This document shows, in pieces, positions 1 to 9,450 of a DNA stretch of 12,282 nucleotides. The notes beneath the pieces were generated by a model. That model made no database searches. It saw only the letters and a list, made by a program, of their open reading frames with translations, and was not told the DNA's origin. The position numbers were made by a program, and so were the translations under genes. Source of the stretch: Acidobacteriota bacterium (GTDB lineage Bacteria; Acidobacteriota; Terriglobia; Terriglobales; Acidobacteriaceae); NCBI GenBank assembly GCA_021805955.1, contig JAJZDO010000761.1:1-12282 (forward strand), read 5' to 3'. How positions within the stretch are numbered: the first letter of the stretch is position 1; every line of letters begins with the position of its first letter.

Positions 1-1
1 G

Positions 2-412
2 TGGGGCTTGAGCGGCGATGGCGGATTCCAGATGACGGCCTGCGAGCTGGCCACCATTGCACAGGAGAAGCTGAAGATCAACATTGCCATCATCAACAAC
101 GGCTACCTGGGGATGGTGCGCCAGTGGCAGGAGTTTTTCTACGAACGCAATTATCAGTCCACTCCGCTGGTGAGTCCTGATTTTGTAAAGCTCGCTGATG
201 CGCATGGAATTCGCGGTGCAGCCGTGCACACACGTGCAGACGTGGAGCGGGTAGTGAACGAAGCGCGTCAACACGATGGTCCGTTCCTGATTAATTTTCT
301 GGTGGAGCAGGAAGATTCCGTCTACCCGATGATTCCTGCAGGCAGCGCTCTGCATGAAATGATTCGACGCCCAGACCAGAATCCGCTGATCGAGACGCCG
401 CAGGATCACTAA
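2..412 (+). CDS. ilvB: Acetolactate (acetohydroxyacid) synthase large subunit, C-terminal part
   Basis: This is the 3' end of the catalytic subunit of acetohydroxyacid synthase, the ThDP enzyme that condenses pyruvate with pyruvate or 2-ketobutyrate in valine/leucine and isoleucine synthesis. The reading frame is open from the first base, so the gene begins outside the window; only about 136 codons of a usual 550-600 are present. The ThDP/Mg-binding signature is visible: Gly-Asp-Gly at nt 14-22 followed by the Asn-Asn pair at nt 95-100, then the family-typical stretch GYLGMVRQWQEFFY and a closing VYPMIPAG segment. It ends in TAA and is followed 39 nt later by the regulatory subunit gene, as expected for an ilvBN operon. 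Identity is clear from the motifs and the neighbour; the only uncertainty is paralogue naming (ilvB, ilvG or ilvI). Confidence 0.95.
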   Translation, partial: WGLSGDGGFQMTACELATIAQEKLKINIAIINNGYLGMVRQWQEFFYERNYQSTPLVSPDFVKLADAHGIRGAAVHTRADVERVVNEARQHDGPFLINFLVEQEDSVYPMIPAGSALHEMIRRPDQNPLIETPQDH

Positions 413-442
413 CCGAACGCGCACAGAGCGCAAATGGAGACG

Positions 443-448
443 AGGGAG
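443..448 (+). promoter_or_regulatory. Ribosome binding site favouring the internal ilvN start
   Basis: AGGGAG lies 3 nt before the ATG at 452. The earlier in-frame ATG at 434 has no purine-rich Shine-Dalgarno in front of it. The spacing is short, so this supports the 452 start without proving it. Confidence 0.45.
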
Positions 449-451
449 CAC

Positions 452-1030
452 ATGCTGCATACATTTGTTGCTTATGTGGAAGACAAGCCGGGCGTGCTGA
501 CGCGCGTGGCCAGTCTGTTTCGCCGCTTGAACATCAATATCATCTCGTTGACTGTCGGTCGCAGCGAGCGCAGCGGATATTCACGGATGACGATTGTGGC
601 CGATGCTTCCGACCAGGCAGGACACCGCATTCGCGCAAGCCTGTATAAGCTGGAAGATGTGGCCGAAGTGGATGACATCAGCGGCATCTCCGCCGTGACA
701 CGAGAGCTGGCGCTGATTAAAGTGGCGGCGAATGCCGAGAATCGCTCCGGGGTCTTCGAGTTGGCGGAAGTCTTTCGAGCGCGCATTGTGGATCTGGCGC
801 CAGAGTCGATGATGATCGAAATTACCGGCGTTGAAAGCAAGATCGAAGGTCTGATTCAGGTGTTGAACGAGCGCGAGAATCGCGTGCTGGAGGTGTGTCG
901 CAGCGGCAAGATGACAATGCGTCGCGGCCATCACACCAGCCGCGTGCTGCGCGCGATGGGACTCTCTACCGAGGCTCCTGCCCGCGACGACGAGGCGAGT
1001 GAGTTCCATTCACCGGTCGACCCAGAGTAA
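452..1030 (+). CDS. ilvN: Acetolactate synthase small (regulatory) subunit
   Basis: This is the regulatory subunit of acetohydroxyacid synthase; it activates the large subunit and usually carries valine feedback inhibition. From the ATG at 452 it is 192 aa. An N-terminal ACT domain spans roughly residues 1-80 (LHTFVAYVEDKPGVLTRVAS, then NINIISLTVGRSE and SRMTIV), followed by the ALS small-subunit C-terminal domain to about residue 165 (ELALIKVAA, MMIEITG, VLEVCRSGKMTMRRG). A charged tail of about 25 residues extends past the usual end of roughly 160-170 aa. An in-frame ATG at 434 would add six residues, but the better Shine-Dalgarno and the family-like start MLHTFVAYVED favour 452. It sits between ilvB and ilvC in the same direction. 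Function is secure; the exact start is not. Confidence 0.95.
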   Translation: MLHTFVAYVEDKPGVLTRVASLFRRLNINIISLTVGRSERSGYSRMTIVADASDQAGHRIRASLYKLEDVAEVDDISGISAVTRELALIKVAANAENRSGVFELAEVFRARIVDLAPESMMIEITGVESKIEGLIQVLNERENRVLEVCRSGKMTMRRGHHTSRVLRAMGLSTEAPARDDEASEFHSPVDPE

Positions 1031-1143
1031 ATCAAGCGATTGGAGTGACTCCTGTTTTAGAGACAAATCCGCGACCCGATCCTCGCTTGAAGAGCCAAAT
1101 CAAAACGACCTGGGTCAGCAACCTCAATCCGTAAACCGCATAA

Positions 1144-2184
<1,041 letters not shown>

Positions 2185-2197
2185 ACCATCGTCGAAG

Positions 2198-2243
2198 AAT
2201 GCGAAACGGGATCCAACCTTGCGGTTGCATCCCGTTTCGCATT
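2198..2243. terminator. Long hairpin terminator between convergent ilvC and TonB-receptor genes
   Basis: Two 21-nt arms (2198-2218 and 2223-2243) are reverse complements except for one C-C mismatch and enclose a TTGC tetraloop. It starts 14 nt after the ilvC stop and ends 7 nt before the receptor stop on the other strand, so it can serve both transcripts. A clean T-tract does not follow immediately on either strand: CTTTTTA lies about 10 nt past the stem on the plus strand. Termination is therefore inferred from stem strength and position. Confidence 0.8.
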
Positions 2244-2250
2244 TAGGTCA

Positions 2251-4890
2251 CTACTTTTTACCGATGTTGATGGAGACGATATATTCACGCGGTGCGCCCG
2301 GATCGACAAGCGTGTATCCACCAAAGCTGGTGCCGAAGTATCCGCCGCTGGTTATGTACGCGGTTGGGTTGTATTCGCGGTTCAGCAGGTTCTCGACGCC
2401 GAGCGAGAACTGAACCGGAATCCCCCGTCCTCGCTCCCCGCTCATGTGGAAGATTTGTCCTATGCTGCCCAGTGTGCCATCCATATTGAAGTTCACGACA
2501 CCATAGCCGGGCACCTCCTGCTGCGTTGGCGCGGCAATCAGGTTGCTAAAGAGATAACGCTGACCGACGTATTGCCACCAGAGTCCGGGCGTCAGTTTCA
2601 TCCGCTTGTCGCCCGACTCCCACGCGGAAGTTAGACCGAGGTTTGTGCTGTAGCGCGGTGAGTTCGAAATTGGATAACTTCCGAAGTTCTGCGCAGAACC
2701 GCTGGGAATGTAGGACAAAAAGTAATCGTGCTGGATGATCGCGTTTCCATGCACCTGGAGGTAGCGTCCCGGCGATTCGTCGAAATTCATCGAAACGCCG
2801 TTGTAGACGCTGGAGGCCAGCGCGATGGTAGCAGGCGTGCTTTGCTGAGCCACCTGAGTGACTACGTTGACATTGCTGAGTTTGTCGTGGAAGTAAGTCG
2901 CATCCAGAGAACAGGTGCCGAGGAATGCGAAGGGACACTTCGCGACCAGAAATCCGAACTCGCGATTATCGCTTTTCACTGCTTTCAACAGGGCGATGTT
3001 GACACCCTTCGTAGGCAGGTTCGCACCAAAGGCGGAATCGGTCGGGTTTTCATAGGTCACCGCATAATTTCCGTGCATAGTAAACCAGTCGAGCAGTCGG
3101 TACTGTGCTCCGACCGAAGGGGATATATGCGAAAAGTTCTTGCTTGCGCTCGGGGCCTGTTCCGGATCGTTGCTCGGCAAGCCCTGAGGGAAATCCGTAA
3201 GCCCGGTGTTGAAGTACTGCGTGCGGAAAAGCTGTTCCGCCACGCCAGGCGTGATGATCAGCCGCTGATGAAAAAGATCGATGCGATCCTGCAGAAAGAG
3301 AAATCCGAAGTCATTGTAAAGGTGATCGCTGTTGAAGAACGCTGGCACCTGACGCGATGTGCCTTGAGCCGGGTTAAAGAGCGCAACCGGATTGCGATAC
3401 TCCTGATGGATCCAGTACCCGCCCACCGTGAACATATCGTGCGGAGCCTGGATGTCTGCGGATGTCTGTGAGCCGACAGCGTTAGAGGCCGGGTCGTACC
3501 ACTCATGCCCAACAGTGTAGTTCGGGCCATAGAAATTCACGACACGGTTATGCAGTCGATAGCCGTGACGGTACCACTCGGAGTTGTGCATGGTGATACG
3601 CGGCGAAAGCTCCAGTTCCAGCTTGGCGTAGGCAATATCGCTCTGTGTTTTGATCTGTTTGAACCAGGTATCCTTCGCAAGCGAAGAGTAGAAACCACTG
3701 GTCTGCTGGCTATAGAACTGAGCATTGGCTGGAACCGATGCGCCAGGCTGCGAATCAGGACCATACAGCCCGGTCGTCGTCACAGCGTCGCCATAATTTC
3801 CGTTGGATGCGGGCGTGATCGGGACGATGGGCAGAAAGTTCGGACGAAATTCGGTATTGCGCCCATGATAAAAACCAAAACTCAGGCTGCCACGATCAAA
3901 GTAATGCTCGACCTTGGCAAAAGAAGCATATCCAGATGATGGCGCATTGAAGGTAGGGATTCCGATTGTACCCACGCGGAACGTATCATTGGAGGCATAA
4001 CCAAAGGCGAGCAGACCAGACCACCCTTTGTAGTTTCCGCTGCGTGCAACAAAGTGCTCGATATATGTGTTGTAACTTCCTATGTTGACTCCTCCAGTGA
4101 TATCTGGACCTGGAGTACTCTTCGGCTCGAATGGAAGATAATTGACCGTGCCACCGATGCTGTCATACCAGCGATTGGATGGTGCACCCGGCCCATAGGT
4201 GACATCGATATTCGAGATCATATCCATGATCGGAATCTGCGTAGTCTGCCACTGGCCGTTATTGGATGTCAGGTTGTTCATCGGGATGCCGTCGAAGAGA
4301 AATGTTACGCCGTTGCGCAATACGTCTCCGTTCACGCTGGACCAGCCGGCCTTGATGCCGCGCACCACCACTTCGCTGCGCGCTGTCGCGGCAACGCCTC
4401 CGTATCCGTATACATAAATGCCCGGAGCTGCGGTCAAAGCCTGTGCGGCGCTGCCAAACGGACCAGCAACGCCTTCAATCTCTGCATTGGATATCTCCGC
4501 TTCAGTTACAGACGTCTCAGGAGATGCCTCCGCAGTCACCGTAACCGACTCAGGATTAGAGGATATCTGCATCGACAAGTGTAAAGTTATACTTTGACCG
4601 CCGGATAACTCGATGCCGTTTCGCGTCAGGACGTCGAATCCCTTCAAGCTGGAAGTCACCATGTAAGTTCCAGCAGGAAGTTCCGGCACCATAAATGTAC
4701 CACCGGCATCGCTGGTAACTGTCTTGATCAAGTGAGTGCCAAGATCGATGGCCGACACGCTGGCCCCTGCGAGCGGTGCGCCGGATACTGTCGTGACCGT
4801 TCCCTGTAAGGATGTTGTTGTTTGCGCTTTGAGCAAAATGATATGCCCAAAAACGACCAGACCGATGAGCCAGACAAGACGACGGTGCAT
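2251..4890 (-). CDS. TonB-dependent outer-membrane receptor with carboxypeptidase-regulatory-like N-terminal domain
   Basis: This is a predicted outer-membrane beta-barrel for TonB-energised uptake of a large or scarce substrate. The 879-aa product begins with a signal peptide (about residues 1-22, MHRRLVWLIG then a hydrophobic run ending LLKAQ). A carboxypeptidase-regulatory-like beta domain follows at about 26-108 (LQGTVTTVSGAPLAGASVSA, DAGGTFMVPELPAGTYMV). A TonB-box-like ESVTVTA sits at 114-120, then a plug at about 126-255 (LTAAPGIYVYG, VVVRGI, FLFDGIPMN, DVTYGPGAPSNR, GGTVNYLPFEP). The rest is barrel rich in aromatic and Gly/Asn residues, ending in PREYIVSINIGKK, with two lysines instead of the usual terminal aromatic. 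It is shorter than the roughly 1000-1200 aa Oar-like receptors common in acidobacteria. It lies last in a minus-strand run behind a GH2 enzyme and a DUF885 protein, suggesting a product of their hydrolysis as ligand. The substrate cannot be read from sequence; siderophore or vitamin uptake remains possible. Confidence 0.92.
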   Translation of the reverse strand: MHRRLVWLIGLVVFGHIILLKAQTTTSLQGTVTTVSGAPLAGASVSAIDLGTHLIKTVTSDAGGTFMVPELPAGTYMVTSSLKGFDVLTRNGIELSGGQSITLHLSMQISSNPESVTVTAEASPETSVTEAEISNAEIEGVAGPFGSAAQALTAAPGIYVYGYGGVAATARSEVVVRGIKAGWSSVNGDVLRNGVTFLFDGIPMNNLTSNNGQWQTTQIPIMDMISNIDVTYGPGAPSNRWYDSIGGTVNYLPFEPKSTPGPDITGGVNIGSYNTYIEHFVARSGNYKGWSGLLAFGYASNDTFRVGTIGIPTFNAPSSGYASFAKVEHYFDRGSLSFGFYHGRNTEFRPNFLPIVPITPASNGNYGDAVTTTGLYGPDSQPGASVPANAQFYSQQTSGFYSSLAKDTWFKQIKTQSDIAYAKLELELSPRITMHNSEWYRHGYRLHNRVVNFYGPNYTVGHEWYDPASNAVGSQTSADIQAPHDMFTVGGYWIHQEYRNPVALFNPAQGTSRQVPAFFNSDHLYNDFGFLFLQDRIDLFHQRLIITPGVAEQLFRTQYFNTGLTDFPQGLPSNDPEQAPSASKNFSHISPSVGAQYRLLDWFTMHGNYAVTYENPTDSAFGANLPTKGVNIALLKAVKSDNREFGFLVAKCPFAFLGTCSLDATYFHDKLSNVNVVTQVAQQSTPATIALASSVYNGVSMNFDESPGRYLQVHGNAIIQHDYFLSYIPSGSAQNFGSYPISNSPRYSTNLGLTSAWESGDKRMKLTPGLWWQYVGQRYLFSNLIAAPTQQEVPGYGVVNFNMDGTLGSIGQIFHMSGERGRGIPVQFSLGVENLLNREYNPTAYITSGGYFGTSFGGYTLVDPGAPREYIVSINIGKK

Positions 4891-4897
4891 TCGACAG

Positions 4898-4902
4898 CCT
4901 CA
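4898..4902 (-). promoter_or_regulatory. Ribosome binding site of the TonB-dependent receptor
   Basis: On the minus strand TGAGG lies 7 nt before the ATG at 4890. This is the best-placed Shine-Dalgarno in the window and fixes the receptor start, which also gives a good signal peptide. Confidence 0.7.
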
Positions 4903-4930
4903 GATAAATGGAAATCGACGAATCGGAGAC

Positions 4931-4947
4931 TGCGTGTCATGCACGCA
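4931..4947 (-). repeat. Small hairpin in the leader of the TonB-receptor gene
   Basis: TGCGTG and CACGCA form a 6-bp stem around a 5-nt loop within the roughly 200-nt gap between the glycoside hydrolase stop and the receptor start. No T-run follows it on either strand, so it is not an obvious terminator. It could be chance or a leader structure. I see no clear promoter or small gene elsewhere in 4903-5092. Confidence 0.35.
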
Positions 4948-5092
4948 TTGCCGACTACGCCCAATCTGAAGCTATGGACTGAATGTTTCACTCCGTTCAA
5001 CCGAAGATGAAAATCTTTACTCCAGCATGACGATTGCTTCATCTGTAAATTTGTGCGGAGAGACAAGACCGAGATGAATCTGCTCTGAGCGA

Positions 5093-7594
5093 CTACGCGG
5101 GGAAACTCAATGGGATGGCCGCTCCTGGAAGACCATTGCTCGTAACGGAAACAACGCTCTGTCGATCTGCATCTTCGATCGTGATCCACGCGCGTCCGTT
5201 GGCCAGCTCGACGAGCCGCGAACCGCCGACGGTTCCTCGATTGTCCAGCAGCCGCCCGTTGCCTGCCAGCGTGAAGCGCACCGCATTGCGCGCATCCAGA
5301 CAAAGTACCCCGGCAGCATCATGCAGAGTAGCCTCCACCGTGGTGCGCTGCCCGCTGTTCTCGACGATGCGGAGTCGCAGTTCCACCGGTGCCGACCAGA
5401 TATCCGTACGATACTCGAAGTGAACCGTATCCGTGATCGCCACCGTACCCACAATCGCCTGACCGTTGTGCGCAAAGGCGACTGCGTGCAGCACGTTCTG
5501 ACCGGAGACAAACGGGGTCTTCCAGCGCAGTCCAGAGCAGGGAAAGTCTCCCTCGCGACGGTCTTTGCGTCCGAGCGACCTCCCATTGAGGAATAACTCG
5601 ACACGGGAACAGTTGGAATATACGCGAACAAGTCGAGCTTCGTCCGGCTTGCCCCAACGTACCGGCCATGTGTGACCGTAAATGCGCACCATCGGCGCTT
5701 CGCTCCAATACGACTGAAAGACGAAGTAACTTTCCTTCTGCGTTAGGTCACGCTCGACGACGCCTTTCTGATTGACGCGTGGAATGGGGTTCTCGACGCG
5801 CAGTGGAGTGGTGAAATCCTTGAATATCCACTGCGCAGCACCGGCAAGCCAAGGCAGGCTCTGCTGCACCATCAGGTGCCAGTCAAAGAGATCGCAGGCG
5901 TAGGTCTCCGACCAGTCCCCGTCGCGCGAGACGCGGGCAACTCCACCACGCGTTTGATAGGCAAGACCGCGCTCCGCGGTCTCGCCCGTGGCAACGCCGG
6001 TAAGGTACGCGTAAGGGTCTTCAGCGTGACGGCGTGCGTGGCTGTCGGCGCCCCACTCGATATGCAGCAGTTGCGGAACCGTTTTGCGCGCGACTTCGAG
6101 CGATGCCTGGTACTCCTGATAACGCCCGCCGTACCAACCCGCCCAAATGGATGGCGAATAGACATCGGGAATGTCGCGTGCAAAGTCGCAGCGACGAAGA
6201 GCAGTCAACCTACCTGGATCCAGATCATGCGCGAGCATGTTCAGTTGTGTCATGAAACTGCGAATCGAGGAATGGTCTACCGACGGGTATTCACCGGGCC
6301 AGTCATCCTCGTTGCCCAGCCCCCAGAAGCAGATCGAAGGATGGTTGAAGTGCTGATTGATCATGGCAGTCAACTTCTGCCGCCCATTTTGCTGAAACGC
6401 CGCGTCGCCCACTCCAGCGCGGCACCAGGGCAGTTCTTCCCAGACGATGAGGCCAAGTTCGTCGCAAAGATCGAGAATGAAGCGAGACTGCTGATAGTGC
6501 GCAAGCCGAATGAAATTCGCGCCCATCGCGCGGATCAGCTTCATCTCCTCGCGCATCTGCTCGTCGGTCATCGCAGCAGCGCAATCCGCGTGGTCCTGAT
6601 GCCGATGCGTTCCGCGTAACAGCAGTCGCTCTCCGTTGAGAAAAAATGGTCCGTGCGGCGTGAAGTGAAAGTCACGAACGCCAAAGCGCTCCGTCCGTGT
6701 GATCTCACCAGATTCTGTCCGCATCGTCAGCGTGCAGGTGTAAAGATGCGGCGATTGCGGAGACCAGCGACGCGCATTCGGAATTTGAATCGAAGCGATC
6801 TCGCGCATCCCATCCCAGATGGGTACGATGCTCTGCGCAGAACCAGCCAGGTGGCCATCCGCATCCGTGACAGAGACGGTGCAGTACGCCGACCCGGAAG
6901 TTTGACCGGGGTTGTATAAACGCACACGCACATCGACAGAAACCTGCTCCTCCGCAGTGCGGACAGGAAGATGAATCGCCTCCAGAGAAACCGCCGGCAG
7001 GTAAAGAAGATGTACGTTGCGGTAAAGACCGCCATAAAGCGTGAAATCGCTAAGGTCCGAGGGCATGCGCTCCAGATCGGGCGAGTTGTCGCAGAGCACA
7101 CAGAGTCCGAAATGTTCCGCATCCATGCGTTTGGCTGCACGCGCCGCATCCGTCATATCGACAGCGAATTCGTCGTACCCGCCGACATGGCGCGCCAGCA
7201 GAAGATCACCCAGATAGACTTCTGCTGTTTGTCCCACGCCTTCAAAATGCAAAAGCGTTCGACCACCGGGGAATGGATTGTCAATCCTGATCGGGCGTCG
7301 ATACCAGGCTTTACCTCGAAACGCCGGTGCGTCCGGATCACACCCATCGTATGCGTTGAAGCAGTGGGGCAGCGAGACCGGCTGCCATGGAGCCAGGGGC
7401 TGACTGCTCCACACCTGCCAGGGCGCGGCAAGCGGCATGCGCAGAAATTGCCAACCTTCCGACAGGTTTTGCGAGTCTGCAACAACGCCGTCTCGAAGCA
7501 CGGACTGCGCCAGCAGCGGTGATACTTGCCGAGCAGCAGAAGATGCTGCCACAACCAATGCTCCATCGCGAATAAATTGCCGCCGTGTGCGCAT
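5093..7594 (-). CDS. Glycoside hydrolase family 2 enzyme (beta-galactosidase-like), Tat-exported
   Basis: This is a predicted periplasmic or secreted exo-glycosidase that hydrolyses a terminal beta-linked sugar with retention. From the ATG at 7594 it has 833 aa. It opens with a twin-arginine signal, MRTRRQFIRDG, then a hydrophobic stretch and a cut site near LLAQS (about residue 30). The order is typical of GH2: sugar-binding jelly-roll domain (about 45-195, with FRGKAWYRR and LYGGLYRNV), immunoglobulin-like domain (about 200-305), TIM barrel (about 310-620), then DUF4982-like and Ig-like C-terminal domains (VELFLNGRSLG at 665-675; FTLAGNGRLLDNRG at 774-787). The acid/base Glu429 is in GLGNED and the probable nucleophile Glu513 in LHIEWGADS, so the catalytic pair looks intact. 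Beta-galactosidase, beta-glucuronidase or another GH2 activity cannot be separated by reading. An in-frame ATG at 7666 would overlap the upstream gene and push the Tat motif inward, so 7594 is preferred. The gene starts 20 nt after the DUF885 stop, implying co-transcription. Confidence 0.92.
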   Translation of the reverse strand: MRTRRQFIRDGALVVAASSAARQVSPLLAQSVLRDGVVADSQNLSEGWQFLRMPLAAPWQVWSSQPLAPWQPVSLPHCFNAYDGCDPDAPAFRGKAWYRRPIRIDNPFPGGRTLLHFEGVGQTAEVYLGDLLLARHVGGYDEFAVDMTDAARAAKRMDAEHFGLCVLCDNSPDLERMPSDLSDFTLYGGLYRNVHLLYLPAVSLEAIHLPVRTAEEQVSVDVRVRLYNPGQTSGSAYCTVSVTDADGHLAGSAQSIVPIWDGMREIASIQIPNARRWSPQSPHLYTCTLTMRTESGEITRTERFGVRDFHFTPHGPFFLNGERLLLRGTHRHQDHADCAAAMTDEQMREEMKLIRAMGANFIRLAHYQQSRFILDLCDELGLIVWEELPWCRAGVGDAAFQQNGRQKLTAMINQHFNHPSICFWGLGNEDDWPGEYPSVDHSSIRSFMTQLNMLAHDLDPGRLTALRRCDFARDIPDVYSPSIWAGWYGGRYQEYQASLEVARKTVPQLLHIEWGADSHARRHAEDPYAYLTGVATGETAERGLAYQTRGGVARVSRDGDWSETYACDLFDWHLMVQQSLPWLAGAAQWIFKDFTTPLRVENPIPRVNQKGVVERDLTQKESYFVFQSYWSEAPMVRIYGHTWPVRWGKPDEARLVRVYSNCSRVELFLNGRSLGRKDRREGDFPCSGLRWKTPFVSGQNVLHAVAFAHNGQAIVGTVAITDTVHFEYRTDIWSAPVELRLRIVENSGQRTTVEATLHDAAGVLCLDARNAVRFTLAGNGRLLDNRGTVGGSRLVELANGRAWITIEDADRQSVVSVTSNGLPGAAIPLSFPA

Positions 7595-7614
7595 GGAAAT
7601 CTGTCCGGATGCTG

Positions 7615-9450
7615 TTATTGTTTCTCTGCTGCTGCTGGCAGGTGACCACCCTGCGCTACGATCCATGCGTCAACGCGCTTCTCCAGCACATCCAGCGGCA
7701 AAGCGCCGGAGTCGATGACATGATCGTGGAATGCGCGGAGGTCAAATTTGGCGCCCAGAGCCTGCCGTGCCTGATCGCGCAGTTGCAGTATCTTCAATTG
7801 ACCCACTTTGTACGCCAACGCCTGACCTGGCCAACCGATGTAGCGATCCACCTCGGACTGGATATTGGTCTCGTCCAGCGAAGAGTGCTCGTGGAAGTAA
7901 TCCACCATCTGCTGGCGTGTCCAGTGCATCGAGTGAACGCCCGTGTCCACCACCAGTCGAATCGCGCGCCACTCATCGTTATCCAGTCGCCCGTAGTCCG
8001 AATAAGGCTCCTGATAGAAGCCCACTTCCTTGCCCAGCCGCTCGGCATAGAGTGCCCAGCCCTCCACAAATGCCGTGTAGCTGACGTATTTGCGAAACTC
8101 CGGAACACCCTGCATCTCCTCGGCCATCGAGATTTGCATGTGATGCCCGGGAACGCCTTCGTGATAGGCGATCGCTTCCACATCGTCCAGCGAGCGGCCG
8201 GTCGCGTTATAGGTGTTGACCGTAATCCTGCCTGGTCGGCTGCCGTCCGCCGTTCCCTCTTCGTAATATGCGGCTGCTGCGTTCTTCGCGCGATACGCGG
8301 GAATGGTGACGACTTCGAGTCTGGCTTTGGGCAGATGGTAGAAGAGCGTGGGGAGTTTTGCTTCCATGCCCTGCTCAAAGCCGCTGTATGTCTGAAGCAG
8401 CGCATCGGCAGAGGCAGGATGCAACTTCGGATTGGCGGCCACAGCGGCCCGAAAACTCTTCAGGTCGCTGTATCCCATCTTCTTTGCAATGGCCAGCATC
8501 TCGGCTTCGTCGCGCTTCACCTCGTCGAGGCCAATCTGGTGAATCTGCGCGGGCGTCATCGTTGTCGTCGTCTCTCTGCGAATACAGAATTCATAGTAGC
8601 GTTCCCCGTCCGGCAGCGACCAGACGCCAGGATCAGTGCGCCCCGCGGGCACATAGCTGACCTGGAGAAAATGTTCGAAGCGCAGATAGGCGGGCAAAAC
8701 TTCTTTGCCGATAGCGTCCAGCATATCCGTGCGAATACGCTGCTGATCGGCAGACGAAATGTTCGCCGGGAAATGACGCAGCGGCATGGCCAGCGGAGAA
8801 TCTTCCGGCTTTTGATGTGCCAGTTCACTCACCTGCGCCAGCGTCTGCTCCAGCAGATACTTTGGCGGCATACGCTTCTCTTCCATGCCAATCTCCATCG
8901 CCTCGGTCACCTGATCGAAGGCGCGTGGAATCGCATGCAAACGCGCAATCCAGTCCTCGTAGTCCTGCACAGAATTGAAGGAGAGCTGGCGCACCAGCTC
9001 CGGATACTCCGAGTAGATGCCACCCATCTGGTTGATGGGCATCTCCCACTCTTTGAACTCCGATGCTTCCTGATTCTGCATCAACTGCTGAAGCTGAAGG
9101 TCGTAGCTGATGCGCTCCTGCGCGGAGAATCCCTGAGGATTGATGGTGGCCAGACGCAGCAGATACTCCTGCTCGCGCGACAGCTCGTCATTGTAGGCGC
9201 GGATGGAGTAATCGCTGATCTTGCCGTTGTAACGCGTGTCTCCGATGGAGGAAGCAAACTCCGGCGACTGGCGCAGGCTGTTCTGCCAGATTTCTTCCAG
9301 CAGGTCGTTCAGGTCTTTCGCGCGCGCGGCCACGGGTCTGGAGGCCTCGGCCTGAGCCTGCTGCGCGGGTGTCGCCAGAGGCAGCTTCTTTTGTGAAGCA
9401 GCCATGGGAAGAGAGCAAAACAGGATGCAGCAAACAAATCGTGTCGTCAA
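7615..9450 (-). CDS. DUF885 family protein, predicted exported zinc metallopeptidase
   Basis: This is a 611-aa member of the DUF885 family, generally viewed as zincin-like peptidases. The putative zinc-binding and catalytic motif HEGVPGHH is at residues 430-437, and FVEGWALYAE follows at 461-470, its Glu463 a likely third ligand. Further conserved-looking stretches are IRLVVDTGVH (497-506), YIGWPGQALAYKVG (537-550) and FHDHVIDSGALPLDVLE (574-590). The chosen start is a TTG at 9450: it gives a short signal peptide (Arg4, hydrophobic core to about residue 18), whereas the next ATG (residue 16) would remove it. A GGGGG run about 7 nt upstream is a weak ribosome-binding candidate. The product probably acts in the periplasm or outside the cell. 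It is first in the minus-strand run with the GH2 enzyme and TonB receptor, pointing to peptide or glycopeptide breakdown. Substrate specificity is unknown. Confidence 0.9.
   Translation of the reverse strand: MTTRFVCCILFCSLPMAASQKKLPLATPAQQAQAEASRPVAARAKDLNDLLEEIWQNSLRQSPEFASSIGDTRYNGKISDYSIRAYNDELSREQEYLLRLATINPQGFSAQERISYDLQLQQLMQNQEASEFKEWEMPINQMGGIYSEYPELVRQLSFNSVQDYEDWIARLHAIPRAFDQVTEAMEIGMEEKRMPPKYLLEQTLAQVSELAHQKPEDSPLAMPLRHFPANISSADQQRIRTDMLDAIGKEVLPAYLRFEHFLQVSYVPAGRTDPGVWSLPDGERYYEFCIRRETTTTMTPAQIHQIGLDEVKRDEAEMLAIAKKMGYSDLKSFRAAVAANPKLHPASADALLQTYSGFEQGMEAKLPTLFYHLPKARLEVVTIPAYRAKNAAAAYYEEGTADGSRPGRITVNTYNATGRSLDDVEAIAYHEGVPGHHMQISMAEEMQGVPEFRKYVSYTAFVEGWALYAERLGKEVGFYQEPYSDYGRLDNDEWRAIRLVVDTGVHSMHWTRQQMVDYFHEHSSLDETNIQSEVDRYIGWPGQALAYKVGQLKILQLRDQARQALGAKFDLRAFHDHVIDSGALPLDVLEKRVDAWIVAQGGHLPAAAEKQ

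Noticed and set aside
1045..1134. A 29-residue GTG-started frame between ilvN and ilvC, considered as an attenuator leader peptide
   Set aside because: It contains no run of Leu, Val or Ile codons, and no terminator/antiterminator pair follows; only a weak GACCC/GGGTC pairing is visible.
7595..7666. Longer GH2 start at the ATG at 7666
   Set aside because: It would overlap the DUF885 coding end by about 50 nt and put 24 non-family residues ahead of a well-formed twin-arginine signal that starts exactly at the ATG at 7594.
7585..9396. A 603-codon open frame on the plus strand opposite the DUF885 gene
   Set aside because: It lies almost wholly antisense to a gene with clear family motifs, its translation shows no recognisable domain, and long antisense frames are expected opposite GC-rich coding sequence.
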